DNA from: UBA2882 sp045542735
GTDB taxonomy: Bacteria; Bacillota; Clostridia; Lachnospirales; Lachnospiraceae
Assembly: GCA_045542735.1 (NCBI GenBank)
Contig: JAZQLQ010000013.1
Location: forward strand, 46,004 to 110,003
DNA length: 64,000 nucleotides
Direction of reading: 5' to 3'
Shown here: positions 17,628-26,330 of the stretch, piece after piece
How positions within the stretch are numbered: the stretch's first letter is position 1
Layout: every line of letters begins with the position of its first letter
Notes under the pieces: model-generated
The model's input: only the letters and a program-made list of their open reading frames with translations
Database searches by the model: none
Told to the model about the DNA's origin: nothing
Made by a program: the position numbers and the translations under genes

Positions 17628-18866
17628 ATGTATTCTTTAGACGAAGTAAGGAATGTGGATCCCGAAGTTGCACAGGCAATCGTGGACGAGCAGGAAAGAC
17701 AGAATAGCCATATTGAGTTGATTGCTTCCGAAAACTGGGTAAGCAAAGCGGTTATGGCTGCAATGGGTAGCCCTTTAACCAATAAATATGCAGAAGGCTA
17801 TCCCGGAAAGAGATATTATGGCGGATGCCAGTGTGTAGACGTAGTAGAAGAGTTGGCAAGAGAGAGAGCAAAAGAGTTGTTCGGATGTGAATATGCAAAC
17901 GTACAGCCTCACTCCGGTGCGCAGGCAAACTTGGCAGTTCAGTTTGCAATTTGCCAGCCCGGCGATACCATTATGGGTATGAACTTAGACCACGGCGGAC
18001 ACTTAACACACGGAAGCCCGGCTAATATTTCCGGTACATATTTCAACATCGTACCTTACGGCGTTAATGATGATGGATTCATCGATTATGATAAATTAAG
18101 AGAAATTGCATTAGAGAGCAAACCCAAAATGATTATTGCAGGTGCTTCCGCATATGCAAGAACTATCGACTTCAAGAAATTCCGTGAAGTGGCTGATGAA
18201 GTAGGCGCAGTATTGATGGTAGATATGGCTCACATCGCAGGTTTGGTTGCTGCAGGTGTACACCCCAGTCCCATCCCTTATGCAGATGTTGTCACTACAA
18301 CCACACATAAGACATTACGCGGTCCCCGTGGTGGCTTGATCTTAAGCAGCCAAGAGATGGCAGATAAATACAACTTCAACAAAGCAGTATTCCCCGGTAT
18401 TCAGGGTGGTCCCTTGATGCATGTCATTGCAGCAAAAGCAGTTTGCTTCAAAGAAGCATTAAGCGATGAGTTTAAGACATATCAGAAAAACATTGTTGAT
18501 AATGCACAGGCTCTTTGCAAGGGCTTAATGGACAGAGGTATCAAGATCGTTTCAGGTGGTACAGACAACCACTTAATGTTAATGGATCTGACTCCTTTTG
18601 ATTTAACAGGAAAAGCTGTTGAGAAGCTTTTGGATGAAGCTCACATCACAGCGAATAAAAATACTATTCCCAATGATCCTAAGTCTCCGTTTGTAACAAG
18701 TGGTATCCGTCTTGGTACACCTGCTGTTACATCCCGTGGCTTAAATACAGAGGATATGGACAGAATTGCAGAAGCAATCGCGTTGGTTGTAAAAGGCGGC
18801 GAAGAGAAAGTTGCTGATGCAAGAGCGATTGTTCAGGAATTAACAGAGAAATATCCTTTAATCTAA
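17628..18866 (+). CDS. glyA: Serine hydroxymethyltransferase
   Basis: 412 residues, standard length. PLP-dependent fold type I enzyme converting serine and tetrahydrofolate to glycine and methylene-tetrahydrofolate. Seen: ELIASENWVS at the start, NKYAEGYPGKRYYGG, and the PLP lysine K228 in TTTHKTLRGPRGG, a near-invariant family motif. A strong GGAGG site sets the start. It supplies one-carbon units for the folate genes elsewhere in this window (thyA, dfrA, fol operon), though it is not linked to them. A hairpin follows the stop. Confidence 0.98.
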   Translation: MYSLDEVRNVDPEVAQAIVDEQERQNSHIELIASENWVSKAVMAAMGSPLTNKYAEGYPGKRYYGGCQCVDVVEELARERAKELFGCEYANVQPHSGAQANLAVQFAICQPGDTIMGMNLDHGGHLTHGSPANISGTYFNIVPYGVNDDGFIDYDKLREIALESKPKMIIAGASAYARTIDFKKFREVADEVGAVLMVDMAHIAGLVAAGVHPSPIPYADVVTTTTHKTLRGPRGGLILSSQEMADKYNFNKAVFPGIQGGPLMHVIAAKAVCFKEALSDEFKTYQKNIVDNAQALCKGLMDRGIKIVSGGTDNHLMLMDLTPFDLTGKAVEKLLDEAHITANKNTIPNDPKSPFVTSGIRLGTPAVTSRGLNTEDMDRIAEAIALVVKGGEEKVADARAIVQELTEKYPLI

Positions 18867-18889
18867 TCGGATATTAAGACAGAGTTTAT

Positions 18890-18937
18890 GGAGCTTTTAC
18901 TTCTGCCGGTATGGAAGTGCCGGTAGAGTAAGAGCTC
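18890..18937 (+). terminator. Imperfect hairpin after glyA
   Basis: An outer stem of about 12 bp around 18890 and 18936 (GAGC to GCTC ends, with G-U pairs) and an inner CCGG/CCGG stem, separated by a small internal loop. The tail is only moderately T-rich. Probably terminates glyA. Confidence 0.5.
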
Positions 18938-19009
18938 TATTTATGTTATAATGAAAATGTCGGTACAGATGTAGTATGTGATTTGACAGAAGTATTACGA
19001 AGGATGAAG

Positions 19010-20545
19010 ATGCAAATGAGTAAAATAAAAAAAGCTATTTTCATTACATTGGGCAGTCTATTGGGAATCTCGCTGATTAGTGCGGCAGTGTGGTATTTTG
19101 TGATATGGCCGGTAACACCTATTAAAACAGAACGTTATCTGGAGCTTGGAGATTCGTTATCTGCCCGGACTGAAGATTATCTGGAAGGTTATGCACCTTC
19201 GCTTTATTTTGCCAGTGTAGATATATCTGAGGTTGACCAGGATGAATTGGGAGAGTATGAAGCCTATGTGACCCATGGCTCGGATGTATATGAATATACG
19301 ATTATCGTTAGGGATACAACAGCGCCGGAGATTGTAGAAAAAGAAGGGCGTATTTATATTGCTACCGATGATTTTGTCAAGCCGGAGATGTTGATTGGAG
19401 ATGTGACAGATGTGTCAGGTGAAGTTGCACTGGAACTGGAAAAGGACGGGAAAATTAAGAAACATATTTCCTATTATGAGATTGGCGCCTACGAGTTGAC
19501 GGTGATTGCTACAGATTCCTCCGGCAATGTCAGCGAGCAGGAAGTTTCTTTTACAGTTGATACAGCGCCGGTCTTTTCGGGGATGCAAGATATTTATGTG
19601 ACGGTAGGGTGTGGATCGGATGAGATGTTTGCGTGTATTCAGGCTTATGATGATGTGGACGGTGATTTGACGGCAGATATTCAAATGGAAGAAGCTCCCG
19701 ATTGGGAAGAAGAGGGCATCTATGATGTTGTGTTATATGCTGTGGATAAATTTGGTTTGAGAGGTGAAACGGAAGTGACGGTCAGTGTGCTGTCACAGGA
19801 TGAATTGGATAGTTTACTGGCACATAGGGAAATCAACCGCAAGACGGATATTATTGAAGGAGCATCTAATCTTTATACCGCAGGCGTGAGTGAACTTCAA
19901 TTGGAGAGCCAGAAAGAATATATGCTCCCGGTGGTTGTCCATATATCCGATTTAAATGCGACGCGGACAAGCGGCTGGTATGGTAGCGGCTTTATTATAG
20001 ATATTGATGAAGAGTATGTGTATATCGCAAGTAATGAACATGTATTGGACGCTGTTAAAGATACCACGGATGTATTTTTCTTTGATGGGACCATGGCAGG
20101 TCTTGAAGTAGTAGGACTTCATGAGGATAAGGATATCGGGATTGCCAGAGTGGCCGTGGAAAATATTGAACCGGATACACTGGAACAGCTCATGTGTGTA
20201 CATATCAGCAAGGAACGGAATGAAGAGATTGAAGCCGGTGAGGAAGCATTTTTATTTATGGAAGTAATTGGTGAAAATGGATTAAAATACACCAGGGACG
20301 GGGAAAGTACCGGTATCGTCCCGACGCCTCATTATGTGGATTATCCCACTTTGCGATATACCGTCAAAAGTGTTCATGGCAACTCCGGTTCAGCGGTATT
20401 TGATGAAGAAGGCTATCTGGTTGCCATGGCTTCGGCCATCGGCAGAGATATCGGAGATACGAGAACGTATACTTATGGTATGTTGGCATCGGATATACTG
20501 GAATATTATGAAGAAGTGACAGGTAATTATTTATATTCAGAGTAA
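19010..20545 (+). CDS. Membrane-anchored trypsin-like serine protease with Ig-like domains
   Basis: 511 residues from ATG 19010, chosen because GAAGG lies 6 bp upstream; other in-frame ATGs are at 19004 and 19016. An N-terminal membrane anchor (about 8-35) is followed by two or three beta-sandwich repeats rich in DTTAPEI, DSSGNVSE and DDVDGDLT, as in cadherin/HYR-like extracellular domains. The C-terminal S1-type protease domain has SNEHVL (His near 344), DKDIGIARV (Asp near 375) and HGNSGSAVF (Ser near 459), so the catalytic triad looks complete. It probably acts on the cell surface. There is no PDZ domain, unlike HtrA. Its 3' end overlaps the convergent regulator gene by 9 bp. Confidence 0.82.
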   Translation: MQMSKIKKAIFITLGSLLGISLISAAVWYFVIWPVTPIKTERYLELGDSLSARTEDYLEGYAPSLYFASVDISEVDQDELGEYEAYVTHGSDVYEYTIIVRDTTAPEIVEKEGRIYIATDDFVKPEMLIGDVTDVSGEVALELEKDGKIKKHISYYEIGAYELTVIATDSSGNVSEQEVSFTVDTAPVFSGMQDIYVTVGCGSDEMFACIQAYDDVDGDLTADIQMEEAPDWEEEGIYDVVLYAVDKFGLRGETEVTVSVLSQDELDSLLAHREINRKTDIIEGASNLYTAGVSELQLESQKEYMLPVVVHISDLNATRTSGWYGSGFIIDIDEEYVYIASNEHVLDAVKDTTDVFFFDGTMAGLEVVGLHEDKDIGIARVAVENIEPDTLEQLMCVHISKERNEEIEAGEEAFLFMEVIGENGLKYTRDGESTGIVPTPHYVDYPTLRYTVKSVHGNSGSAVFDEEGYLVAMASAIGRDIGDTRTYTYGMLASDILEYYEEVTGNYLYSE

Positions 20546-21304
20546 ATATTTAAAATCGGGCTTTGTGCACCAAAGCCCGATTCCTGTTATAAACCAAAGG
20601 ATATAAAAGATATTCATGGATGGATTGTGCGGATACAGATAAGCAAAGAAATTCATAATCTGCATAACCAATTGATACCAGACATCCGGCAGTAGATGAG
20701 TGATTTGTTCCATGGAGTATTCCGTTCCATAGAGTAGCCATTGTTGGTGCAGTATATATTGCTCTCTTGCATAGATAAAATTGTCAATGCAGAAGGGAAG
20801 TACTATCACACCATAGATGATTATAATTGTCAGGAGTGTGTAATGAATATACTTTTTCCATTGTACCTTCAGTGACTTGGCTCCGAAAAAGACGGTGGTT
20901 GCCTGAAAAAGAACAAAGCCGGAAAGTAGCATAAGTGCCGGGACAAAGAAAAATACATTGTTTAGTTGGAGGGAAGTGTCGAAGGTATCCTGCAACCATT
21001 TCCGGGCAAACGGTCCATACCAACAGTAAAACAGGCATAGAAGAAGTAGTGGGAGTGCAGAAATAATCAATAGTCTGCGTTCCTTTTTGGTGTCCGGGGA
21101 AAGTGGGACACCATAGAGTAATACATTTACATCTGTCTCTAAAACTTCAGCTAGTTTCATTAACATATCAAGATCAGGATTGGATTTTCCGTTTTCATAA
21201 TTGGACACAGTCTGTCGGCTGACAAAAAGTTTGTCGGCAAGTTCATCCTGTGTCATATTTTTTTGCATACGCAACTGCCGGAGCTGTTTTCCTATTTTGG
21301 CCAT
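20537..21304 (-). CDS. XRE-family regulator with C-terminal membrane domain
   Basis: 255 residues. Residues about 4-60 form an HTH-XRE domain (LRQLRMQKNMTQDELADKLFVSRQTVSNYENG, a clear helix-turn-helix). The rest contains about four hydrophobic helices. Proteins of this design are common in Firmicutes and are thought to be membrane-linked repressors, but the signal is unknown. The gene ends inside a terminator stem and overlaps the stop of the convergent protease gene by 9 bp. Its upstream region leads into the repeat cluster at 21.4 kb. Confidence 0.88.
   Translation of the reverse strand: MAKIGKQLRQLRMQKNMTQDELADKLFVSRQTVSNYENGKSNPDLDMLMKLAEVLETDVNVLLYGVPLSPDTKKERRLLIISALPLLLLCLFYCWYGPFARKWLQDTFDTSLQLNNVFFFVPALMLLSGFVLFQATTVFFGAKSLKVQWKKYIHYTLLTIIIIYGVIVLPFCIDNFIYAREQYILHQQWLLYGTEYSMEQITHLLPDVWYQLVMQIMNFFAYLYPHNPSMNIFYILWFITGIGLWCTKPDFKYLL
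20554..20582. terminator. Terminator embedded in the 3' end of the XRE gene
   Basis: Perfect 12-bp arms (20554-20565 and 20571-20582) around a 5-base loop. The hairpin lies in the last codons of the minus-strand regulator and just downstream of the protease stop codon on the plus strand. Confidence 0.8.
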
Positions 21305-21418
21305 AGACTGTTCTCCCTTCTGTTTTTCTTATGCTTATTGTAAATGTTAACATCCAAAATGTCACGCAAAGTATCTTTGCATGTAGGATTCTTCGGTTGT
21401 CATGCATTTGTGGGCACT

Positions 21419-21666
21419 GGGGCGTATGCGGGATATTTTTCCGCATACGCCCCGCAGAACATCAAATCGAGAGAAAAATGTGTATTTTGTACTTGCTAAA
21501 GGGCGTATAGAAAAAAATATGTTGCATACGCCCCGCAAAATGAAAAAAGCGGGGCGTAGCATCGTGATTTTTTTCTATACGCCCTTATCTAGCGTTTCAG
21601 TCACTCAAAAAGAGCGAAAAAATAAGAAAATGGGGCGTACCGCGCATATTTTTCTCTATACGCCCC
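21419..21666. repeat. Cluster of four palindromic repeats (about 35 bp each)
   Basis: Four elements, at 21419-21453, 21501-21533, 21552-21584 and 21632-21666. All have arms GGGGCGTA and TACGCCCC around a 9-20 base centre with a T/A tract (ATATTTTT or its complement). The first has perfect 13-bp arms. Read by the T-tract, copies 1, 3 and 4 face one way and copy 2 the other; copies 2 and 3 are near mirror images. Spacing is 82, 51 and 80 bp. They resemble REP/MITE-type hairpin elements. The 21305-21985 gap contains nothing else but the promoter at 21796. Confidence 0.85.
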
Positions 21667-21770
21667 ACGATGGGGGTGCTGGCTTCGCATATGAGTTTGT
21701 GCATGACCATATACATGATTTTACATACATATCTGCAAGCATATCTTTGTACATAAATTAGAACACAGTT

Positions 21771-21824
21771 TTGACATAATATTCCACAAAAAGCCTTGCT
21801 TCTATTTGTGGAATGTGCTAGAAT
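21771..21824 (+). promoter_or_regulatory. Promoter of the hom operon with flanking inverted repeat
   Basis: TTGCTT at 21796-21801, a 17-bp spacer and TAGAAT at 21819-21824 with an extended TG. A perfect 10-bp inverted repeat (ATTCCACAAA at 21781-21790, TTTGTGGAAT at 21805-21814) brackets the -35 box and could be an operator. An unused TTGACA is at 21771. Confidence 0.55.
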
Positions 21825-21985
21825 ATCCTTCGGTGACACACAAATGTCCGCGACAGAAAAACAAAAACACAAATGTGCGCCTATGGCAGACATTTATATA
21901 TGCAGATGCACATGATTGACAAGCGTGCATAGCAAAAATACAAGCAGTCTGTCCCGGACCGGTGAATTGACAGGAGGAGTTATTC

Positions 21986-22429
21986 ATGTCAGAAACACCC
22001 AAATATTATGTGGTAAAAACAAAGGCTTTGCCGGAAGTGCTTTTGAAAGTGGCACAGGCAAAGAGAATCATCGAATCGGAGCGGGTGACATCCGTACAGG
22101 AGGCAACCGAGCGGGTGGGGATCAGTCGCAGTTCCTTCTATAAATATAAGGATGATATTTTTCCTTTCCATGATAATACGGAAGGGACCACCATTACGAT
22201 GACCTTTCAAATGGATGATGAGCCGGGGCTTTTATCGGATATGCTCAAGATTGTGGCAGAATATGGTGCCAATATCCTGACCATCCACCAGAGTATCCCT
22301 ATCAACGGCATTGCATCATTATCCATCAGTATTCAGATTCTGGCCGATACAGGAGATTTATCGGGAATGATAGAACGCATGGAGGCACAAAAAGGTGTCC
22401 ACTATGTAAAAATAATAGCTAAGGAGTAA
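21986..22429 (+). CDS. ACT domain protein (PheB/UPF0735 type)
   Basis: 147 residues. The N-terminal 65 residues are helical and include a possible helix-turn-helix (SVQEATERVGISRSSFYKYKD). The C-terminal half is an ACT domain (ITMTFQMDDEPGLLSDMLKIVAEYGANILTI), a fold that binds amino acids. The family often sits next to hom or pheA and is presumed to regulate aspartate-family or aromatic amino acid synthesis, although proof is weak. It starts after AGGAGG and is followed by hom after 4 bp, so the two are co-transcribed. Confidence 0.92.
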   Translation: MSETPKYYVVKTKALPEVLLKVAQAKRIIESERVTSVQEATERVGISRSSFYKYKDDIFPFHDNTEGTTITMTFQMDDEPGLLSDMLKIVAEYGANILTIHQSIPINGIASLSISIQILADTGDLSGMIERMEAQKGVHYVKIIAKE

Positions 22430-22433
22430 AGAC

Positions 22434-23636
22434 ATGGCAAAAGTAGCAGTATTAGGATATGGTACCGTAGGAAGTGGTATTGTAGAGGTAATCAAGACAA
22501 ATCAGGAATTGATCAATAAAAGAGCAGGCGTAGAAATTGACGTAAAATATATTTTGGACTTAAGAGATTTCCCCGGAGATCCTTATGAAGATATGATTGT
22601 CCATGATGTGGATATAATCATGAATGATCCCGAAGTGGACATTGTCTGTGAAGCAATGGGCGGTATCGGTGCAGCTTATGCATTTACTAAGACTGCTTTA
22701 TCCAAAGGTAAAAGTGTCTGCACATCCAACAAAGCATTGGTAGCAGAATATGGTACAGAGTTACTTGAATTAGCGAAGGCTAACAAATGCAACTATCTCT
22801 TTGAGGCGAGTTGTGGTGGCGGTATCCCGATTATCAGACCTCTTCGCACATCTCTTTCTCCGGAAAAGATTGTGGCAATCAAAGGTATCTTAAACGGAAC
22901 TACCAATTATATCCTGACCAAGATGGAGCAGGAAGGTGCAGACTTTGATGCAGTATTAAAGGATGCCCAGGCGTTGGGTTATGCAGAAGCAAATCCGGAG
23001 GCAGACGTGGAAGGACACGATGCATGCCGCAAGATTTCCATTCTTTCTTCTTTGGGATTTGGAAAGACTGTAGATTATAAAGAAGTATATACCGAAGGTA
23101 TCACCAAGATTACCATTGATGACTTTGCATATATGAAACAGCTCAAAGCAACTATCAAGCTTCTTGGTATGAGCAAAGAAGTCGACGGAAACTACTTTGC
23201 TATGGTAGCTCCTTTTGTATTGACAAGAGAGAATCCCCTGTTCAACGTAGAAGATGTTATGAATGCGATTTTAGTAACAGGAAATACTTTAGGCGATACC
23301 ATGTATTATGGAGCAGGAGCAGGTAAGTTGCCTACAGCCAGTGCGGTTGTATCTGATGTCATTGATTGTGCAATGCATGCGGGCATCACCTTAAACTGCA
23401 ACTGGGAAGCAGAGAAACTTGAGTTATCCAGTTTGGAAGATGCAACACGCAAATTCTTTGTACGTGTAGCAGGTGAAGATACAGAGAAAGTAAAAGCTGC
23501 ATTTGGTGATGTACAGATGTTAGAAGCAATCAAAGCAGGTGAAACAGCATTTGTGACTCCTGTTATGACAGAAAAAGCATATAAAGAAAAAGCAGCAGAC
23601 TTTGATGTGATTAGCATGATTCGTGTGGAAGGTTAA
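22434..23636 (+). CDS. hom: Homoserine dehydrogenase
   Basis: 400 residues. The Rossmann motif GYGTVGSG is at 8-15. The catalytic domain has NGTTNYIL, AQALGYAEANPEADVEGHDA and the lysine in the following KISIL stretch, the family signature. The C-terminal region (about 345-400) looks like a shortened ACT domain. The enzyme reduces aspartate semialdehyde to homoserine, the branch point to threonine and methionine. It lies between the ACT protein and apgM, with lysC further down, forming an aspartate-family operon. Confidence 0.97.
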   Translation: MAKVAVLGYGTVGSGIVEVIKTNQELINKRAGVEIDVKYILDLRDFPGDPYEDMIVHDVDIIMNDPEVDIVCEAMGGIGAAYAFTKTALSKGKSVCTSNKALVAEYGTELLELAKANKCNYLFEASCGGGIPIIRPLRTSLSPEKIVAIKGILNGTTNYILTKMEQEGADFDAVLKDAQALGYAEANPEADVEGHDACRKISILSSLGFGKTVDYKEVYTEGITKITIDDFAYMKQLKATIKLLGMSKEVDGNYFAMVAPFVLTRENPLFNVEDVMNAILVTGNTLGDTMYYGAGAGKLPTASAVVSDVIDCAMHAGITLNCNWEAEKLELSSLEDATRKFFVRVAGEDTEKVKAAFGDVQMLEAIKAGETAFVTPVMTEKAYKEKAADFDVISMIRVEG

Positions 23637-23674
23637 TTATTGCGGGATTTGCATCAAACGTTAGGAGATAGATT

Positions 23675-24877
23675 ATGAAGTATGTAATCGTGTTAGGCGA
23701 TGGCATGGCAGATGAGCCTATTGAGAGTCTTGGTGGAAAAACCCCCATGGCTTATGCCAAAACCGAAGCAATGGATAAATTAAGTAAAAAAGGTGAAATC
23801 GGATTGGTGCATACCATTCCCGATGGCATGAAACCAGGTTCCGATACAGCAAATCTTTCGGTATTGGGTTATGATCCAAAGATTTATTATTCGGGACGTT
23901 CACCCTTGGAGGCACTCAGTATCGGTGTGCCTATGAAGGATACAGATATTGCACTTCGTTGCAACATTGTGACTATATCTGATGACGATGTACCATTTGA
24001 AGAAAAGATTATTATAGACCACAGCTCCAGTGAGATTGAGACAGAGGATTGCGCAGTACTTTTAAATGAAGTACGCAAAGCCGTGGAAACTGAAACCTAC
24101 AAATTTTATGTGGGAACCAGTTATCGTCATTGTCTCATCTGGGATAAAGGAGAAGTGGTAGATTTGGTTCAGCCCCATGATGTGCTGGAGCAGAAAATTG
24201 GGCCTAATCTTCCTGAAGATCCGGTGCTTCGCTCTATGATGGAAAAGAGTTATGAGATTTTAAAGAATCATCCTTTAAATATAGAAAGAAAGAAACAGGG
24301 ATTGAATCCTGCCAACTGTTGTTGGTTTTGGGGAGCAGGAACCAAGCCTATGGTTTCCAATTTTGAAGAAAAGACCGGCAAAAAAGGCGTGATGATTTCC
24401 GCTGTAGACCTGTTAAAAGGTATTGCGGTAGGTGCAGGCATGAAAGTGGTGGAAGTGCCCGGTGCCAACGGTGGTCTTCATACCAATTATACCGGTAAAA
24501 AAGATGCGGCAGTAAAAGCGTTGACCGAGGATGGTTATGACTTTGCATATATTCACGTGGAGGCTCCCGATGAAATGGGTCATCAGGGAAGTGTGGAGCG
24601 TAAAGTAAAAGCCATTGAAAATCTGGATGAATTTATCATTGGACCTTTGGTGGAAGAGTTGAAGGCAAAAGGCGAAGATATACGCGTGTTGATTTTGCCC
24701 GATCATCCCACACCAATCCGTGTGAGAACCCATACGGCGGATGATGTACCGTATTTGTTATACGATTCCACAGCGGAAGCAGAACATACATGGGATTACA
24801 ATGAGGCAGATGCAACCGCAAGCGGTAACCGTGTGGAAAAAGGTCATGAGATCATTGATATGTTGTTTTCCAAATAG
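23675..24877 (+). CDS. apgM: ApgM-type phosphoglycerate mutase or homoserine kinase
   Basis: 400 residues of the archaeal-type cofactor-independent phosphoglycerate mutase family (alkaline phosphatase superfamily). Seen: GDGMADEP with Asp near 9, GGKTPMAYAKT, SDTANLSVLGYDP with the presumed phospho-Ser/Thr region, and a C-terminal metal-binding LPDHPTPIRVRTHTADDVP. The position between hom and lysC, with no thrB seen, suggests it may instead phosphorylate homoserine; members of this family have been proposed as alternative homoserine kinases in other anaerobes. The sequence alone cannot separate the two roles. TTAGGAG sets the start. Confidence 0.88.
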   Translation: MKYVIVLGDGMADEPIESLGGKTPMAYAKTEAMDKLSKKGEIGLVHTIPDGMKPGSDTANLSVLGYDPKIYYSGRSPLEALSIGVPMKDTDIALRCNIVTISDDDVPFEEKIIIDHSSSEIETEDCAVLLNEVRKAVETETYKFYVGTSYRHCLIWDKGEVVDLVQPHDVLEQKIGPNLPEDPVLRSMMEKSYEILKNHPLNIERKKQGLNPANCCWFWGAGTKPMVSNFEEKTGKKGVMISAVDLLKGIAVGAGMKVVEVPGANGGLHTNYTGKKDAAVKALTEDGYDFAYIHVEAPDEMGHQGSVERKVKAIENLDEFIIGPLVEELKAKGEDIRVLILPDHPTPIRVRTHTADDVPYLLYDSTAEAEHTWDYNEADATASGNRVEKGHEIIDMLFSK

Positions 24878-24922
24878 CAGGAGAACAAACAAGATGCAAT
24901 ATAGTTTGAGGAGATTTTAGAT

Positions 24923-26242
24923 ATGAAAAAAGTAGTAAAATTCGGTGGAAGTTCTTTAGCAAGTGCCGAGCAGTTTAAAAAAGTAGGAGAAATCATTCAT
25001 GCGGATGCTGACCGTAAATATGTAGTTCCTTCTGCACCGGGTAAACGCAATTCCAAGGATACCAAAGTGACAGATATGCTTTACGCAACTTATGCATATG
25101 CAGAAGCCGGAAATGATTTTACAAAGGCTATGGCGCAGATTAAAATGCGTTACCAGGAAATTATTGATGGATTAGGATTAGATCTTTCTTTGGAAAAAGA
25201 ATTTGAAGTCATTACAGAAAACTTCAAGAAAAAAGCCGGTAGTGATTATGCTGCAAGCCGTGGTGAATACTTAAACGGTATTATTATGGCAAACTACTTG
25301 GGGTATGAATTTATCGATCCTGCCGAAGTGATTTTCTTTGATGAAAACGGTGACTTTATGGCGGATAAGACAGATGCTGTATTATCTGCAAGATTGGCAG
25401 AGGTTGATAGAGCTGTTATTCCCGGTTTCTTTGGAGCAAAAGAGGATGGTAGTGTAAAGACCTTCTCCAGAGGCGGTTCTGATATCACAGGTTCTATCGT
25501 AGCAAGAGCGGTAAAAGCGGATATTTATGAGAACTGGACAGATGTATCCGGATGTCTCATTGCAGACCCCCGTATTGTAAAGAATCCCAAACCTATCCAT
25601 ACCGTTACTTACAGAGAGTTAAGAGAGTTATCCTATATGGGTGCCAGTGTACTTCACGAAGATGCCATTTTCCCTGTAAGAAAAGCAGGTATTCCCATTA
25701 ATATTAAAAATACCAATGCGCCCAAAGATCCCGGTACATGGATTGTGGAAAGTACATGTCAGAAACCTGCTTATACCATTACCGGTATCGCAGGTAAAAA
25801 AGATTTCTGCGCTATCAATATTGAAAAAGATATGATGAACTCTGAGATTGGTTTTGGCAGAAAAGTCCTTCAGGTATTCGAAGAGAATGGCATTTCTTTT
25901 GAACATATGCCTTCCGGTATCGATACCATGACTGTGATTGTACATCAGTCCGAGTTTATGGAAAAAGAGCAGAGAGTACTTGCAGGTATTCACAAATTGG
26001 CTGAGCCTGACTGCATTGAGATGGAATCTGACCTGGCGTTGATTGCTGTTGTAGGTAGAGGTATGAAGGCTGCCAAAGGTACAGCCGGCAGAATCTTTGC
26101 TGCATTGGCACATTCTGATATCAACGTTAAGATGATTGATCAGGGATCTTCTGAGCTTAACATCATCATCGGTGTGAGAGAAGAAGACTTTGAGACAGCT
26201 ATCCGTGAAATCTATGCAATGTTTGTAGATACAATTGCATAG
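24923..26242 (+). CDS. lysC: Aspartate kinase
   Basis: 439 residues. The amino acid kinase domain begins with VVKFGGSSLASAEQF. FSRGGSDITGSIVA and NWTDVSG follow, and the C-terminal third holds two ACT domains (FCAINIEKDMMNSEIGF and ALIAVVGRGM-containing parts) that normally bind lysine or threonine. It catalyses the first step of lysine, threonine and methionine synthesis. Monofunctional, with no dehydrogenase fusion. Last gene of the hom operon, ending before a terminator. GAGGAG precedes the ATG. Confidence 0.97.
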   Translation: MKKVVKFGGSSLASAEQFKKVGEIIHADADRKYVVPSAPGKRNSKDTKVTDMLYATYAYAEAGNDFTKAMAQIKMRYQEIIDGLGLDLSLEKEFEVITENFKKKAGSDYAASRGEYLNGIIMANYLGYEFIDPAEVIFFDENGDFMADKTDAVLSARLAEVDRAVIPGFFGAKEDGSVKTFSRGGSDITGSIVARAVKADIYENWTDVSGCLIADPRIVKNPKPIHTVTYRELRELSYMGASVLHEDAIFPVRKAGIPINIKNTNAPKDPGTWIVESTCQKPAYTITGIAGKKDFCAINIEKDMMNSEIGFGRKVLQVFEENGISFEHMPSGIDTMTVIVHQSEFMEKEQRVLAGIHKLAEPDCIEMESDLALIAVVGRGMKAAKGTAGRIFAALAHSDINVKMIDQGSSELNIIIGVREEDFETAIREIYAMFVDTIA

Positions 26243-26284
26243 AGTACCAAGATGGCTGTAAAATAAAATTGAGAACACAAATAA

Positions 26285-26317
26285 AAAGCCGGAATAGCGA
26301 AAATGCTTTCCGGCTTT
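26285..26317. terminator. Terminator after lysC
   Basis: Perfect 10-bp arms AAAGCCGGAA and TTCCGGCTTT (26285-26294, 26308-26317), with flanking A and T tracts. Can serve lysC and the convergent LUD gene. Confidence 0.8.
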
Positions 26318-26330
26318 AACTATGCGCGAA

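Noticed and set aside
21419..21666. Possible CRISPR array
   Set aside because: Only four units, palindromic and in both orientations, with unequal spacing of 51-82 bp and no cas genes.
21402..21761. Open frame of 119 codons across the palindromic repeats
   Set aside because: Its protein only reflects the repeated DNA (HTPR/YTPL units), it has no ribosome site, and the other strand gives similar repeat-coded frames.
21825..21985. T-box or lysine riboswitch before the hom operon
   Set aside because: No T-box sequence, specifier loop or lysine riboswitch core was recognised in the roughly 160-nt leader.
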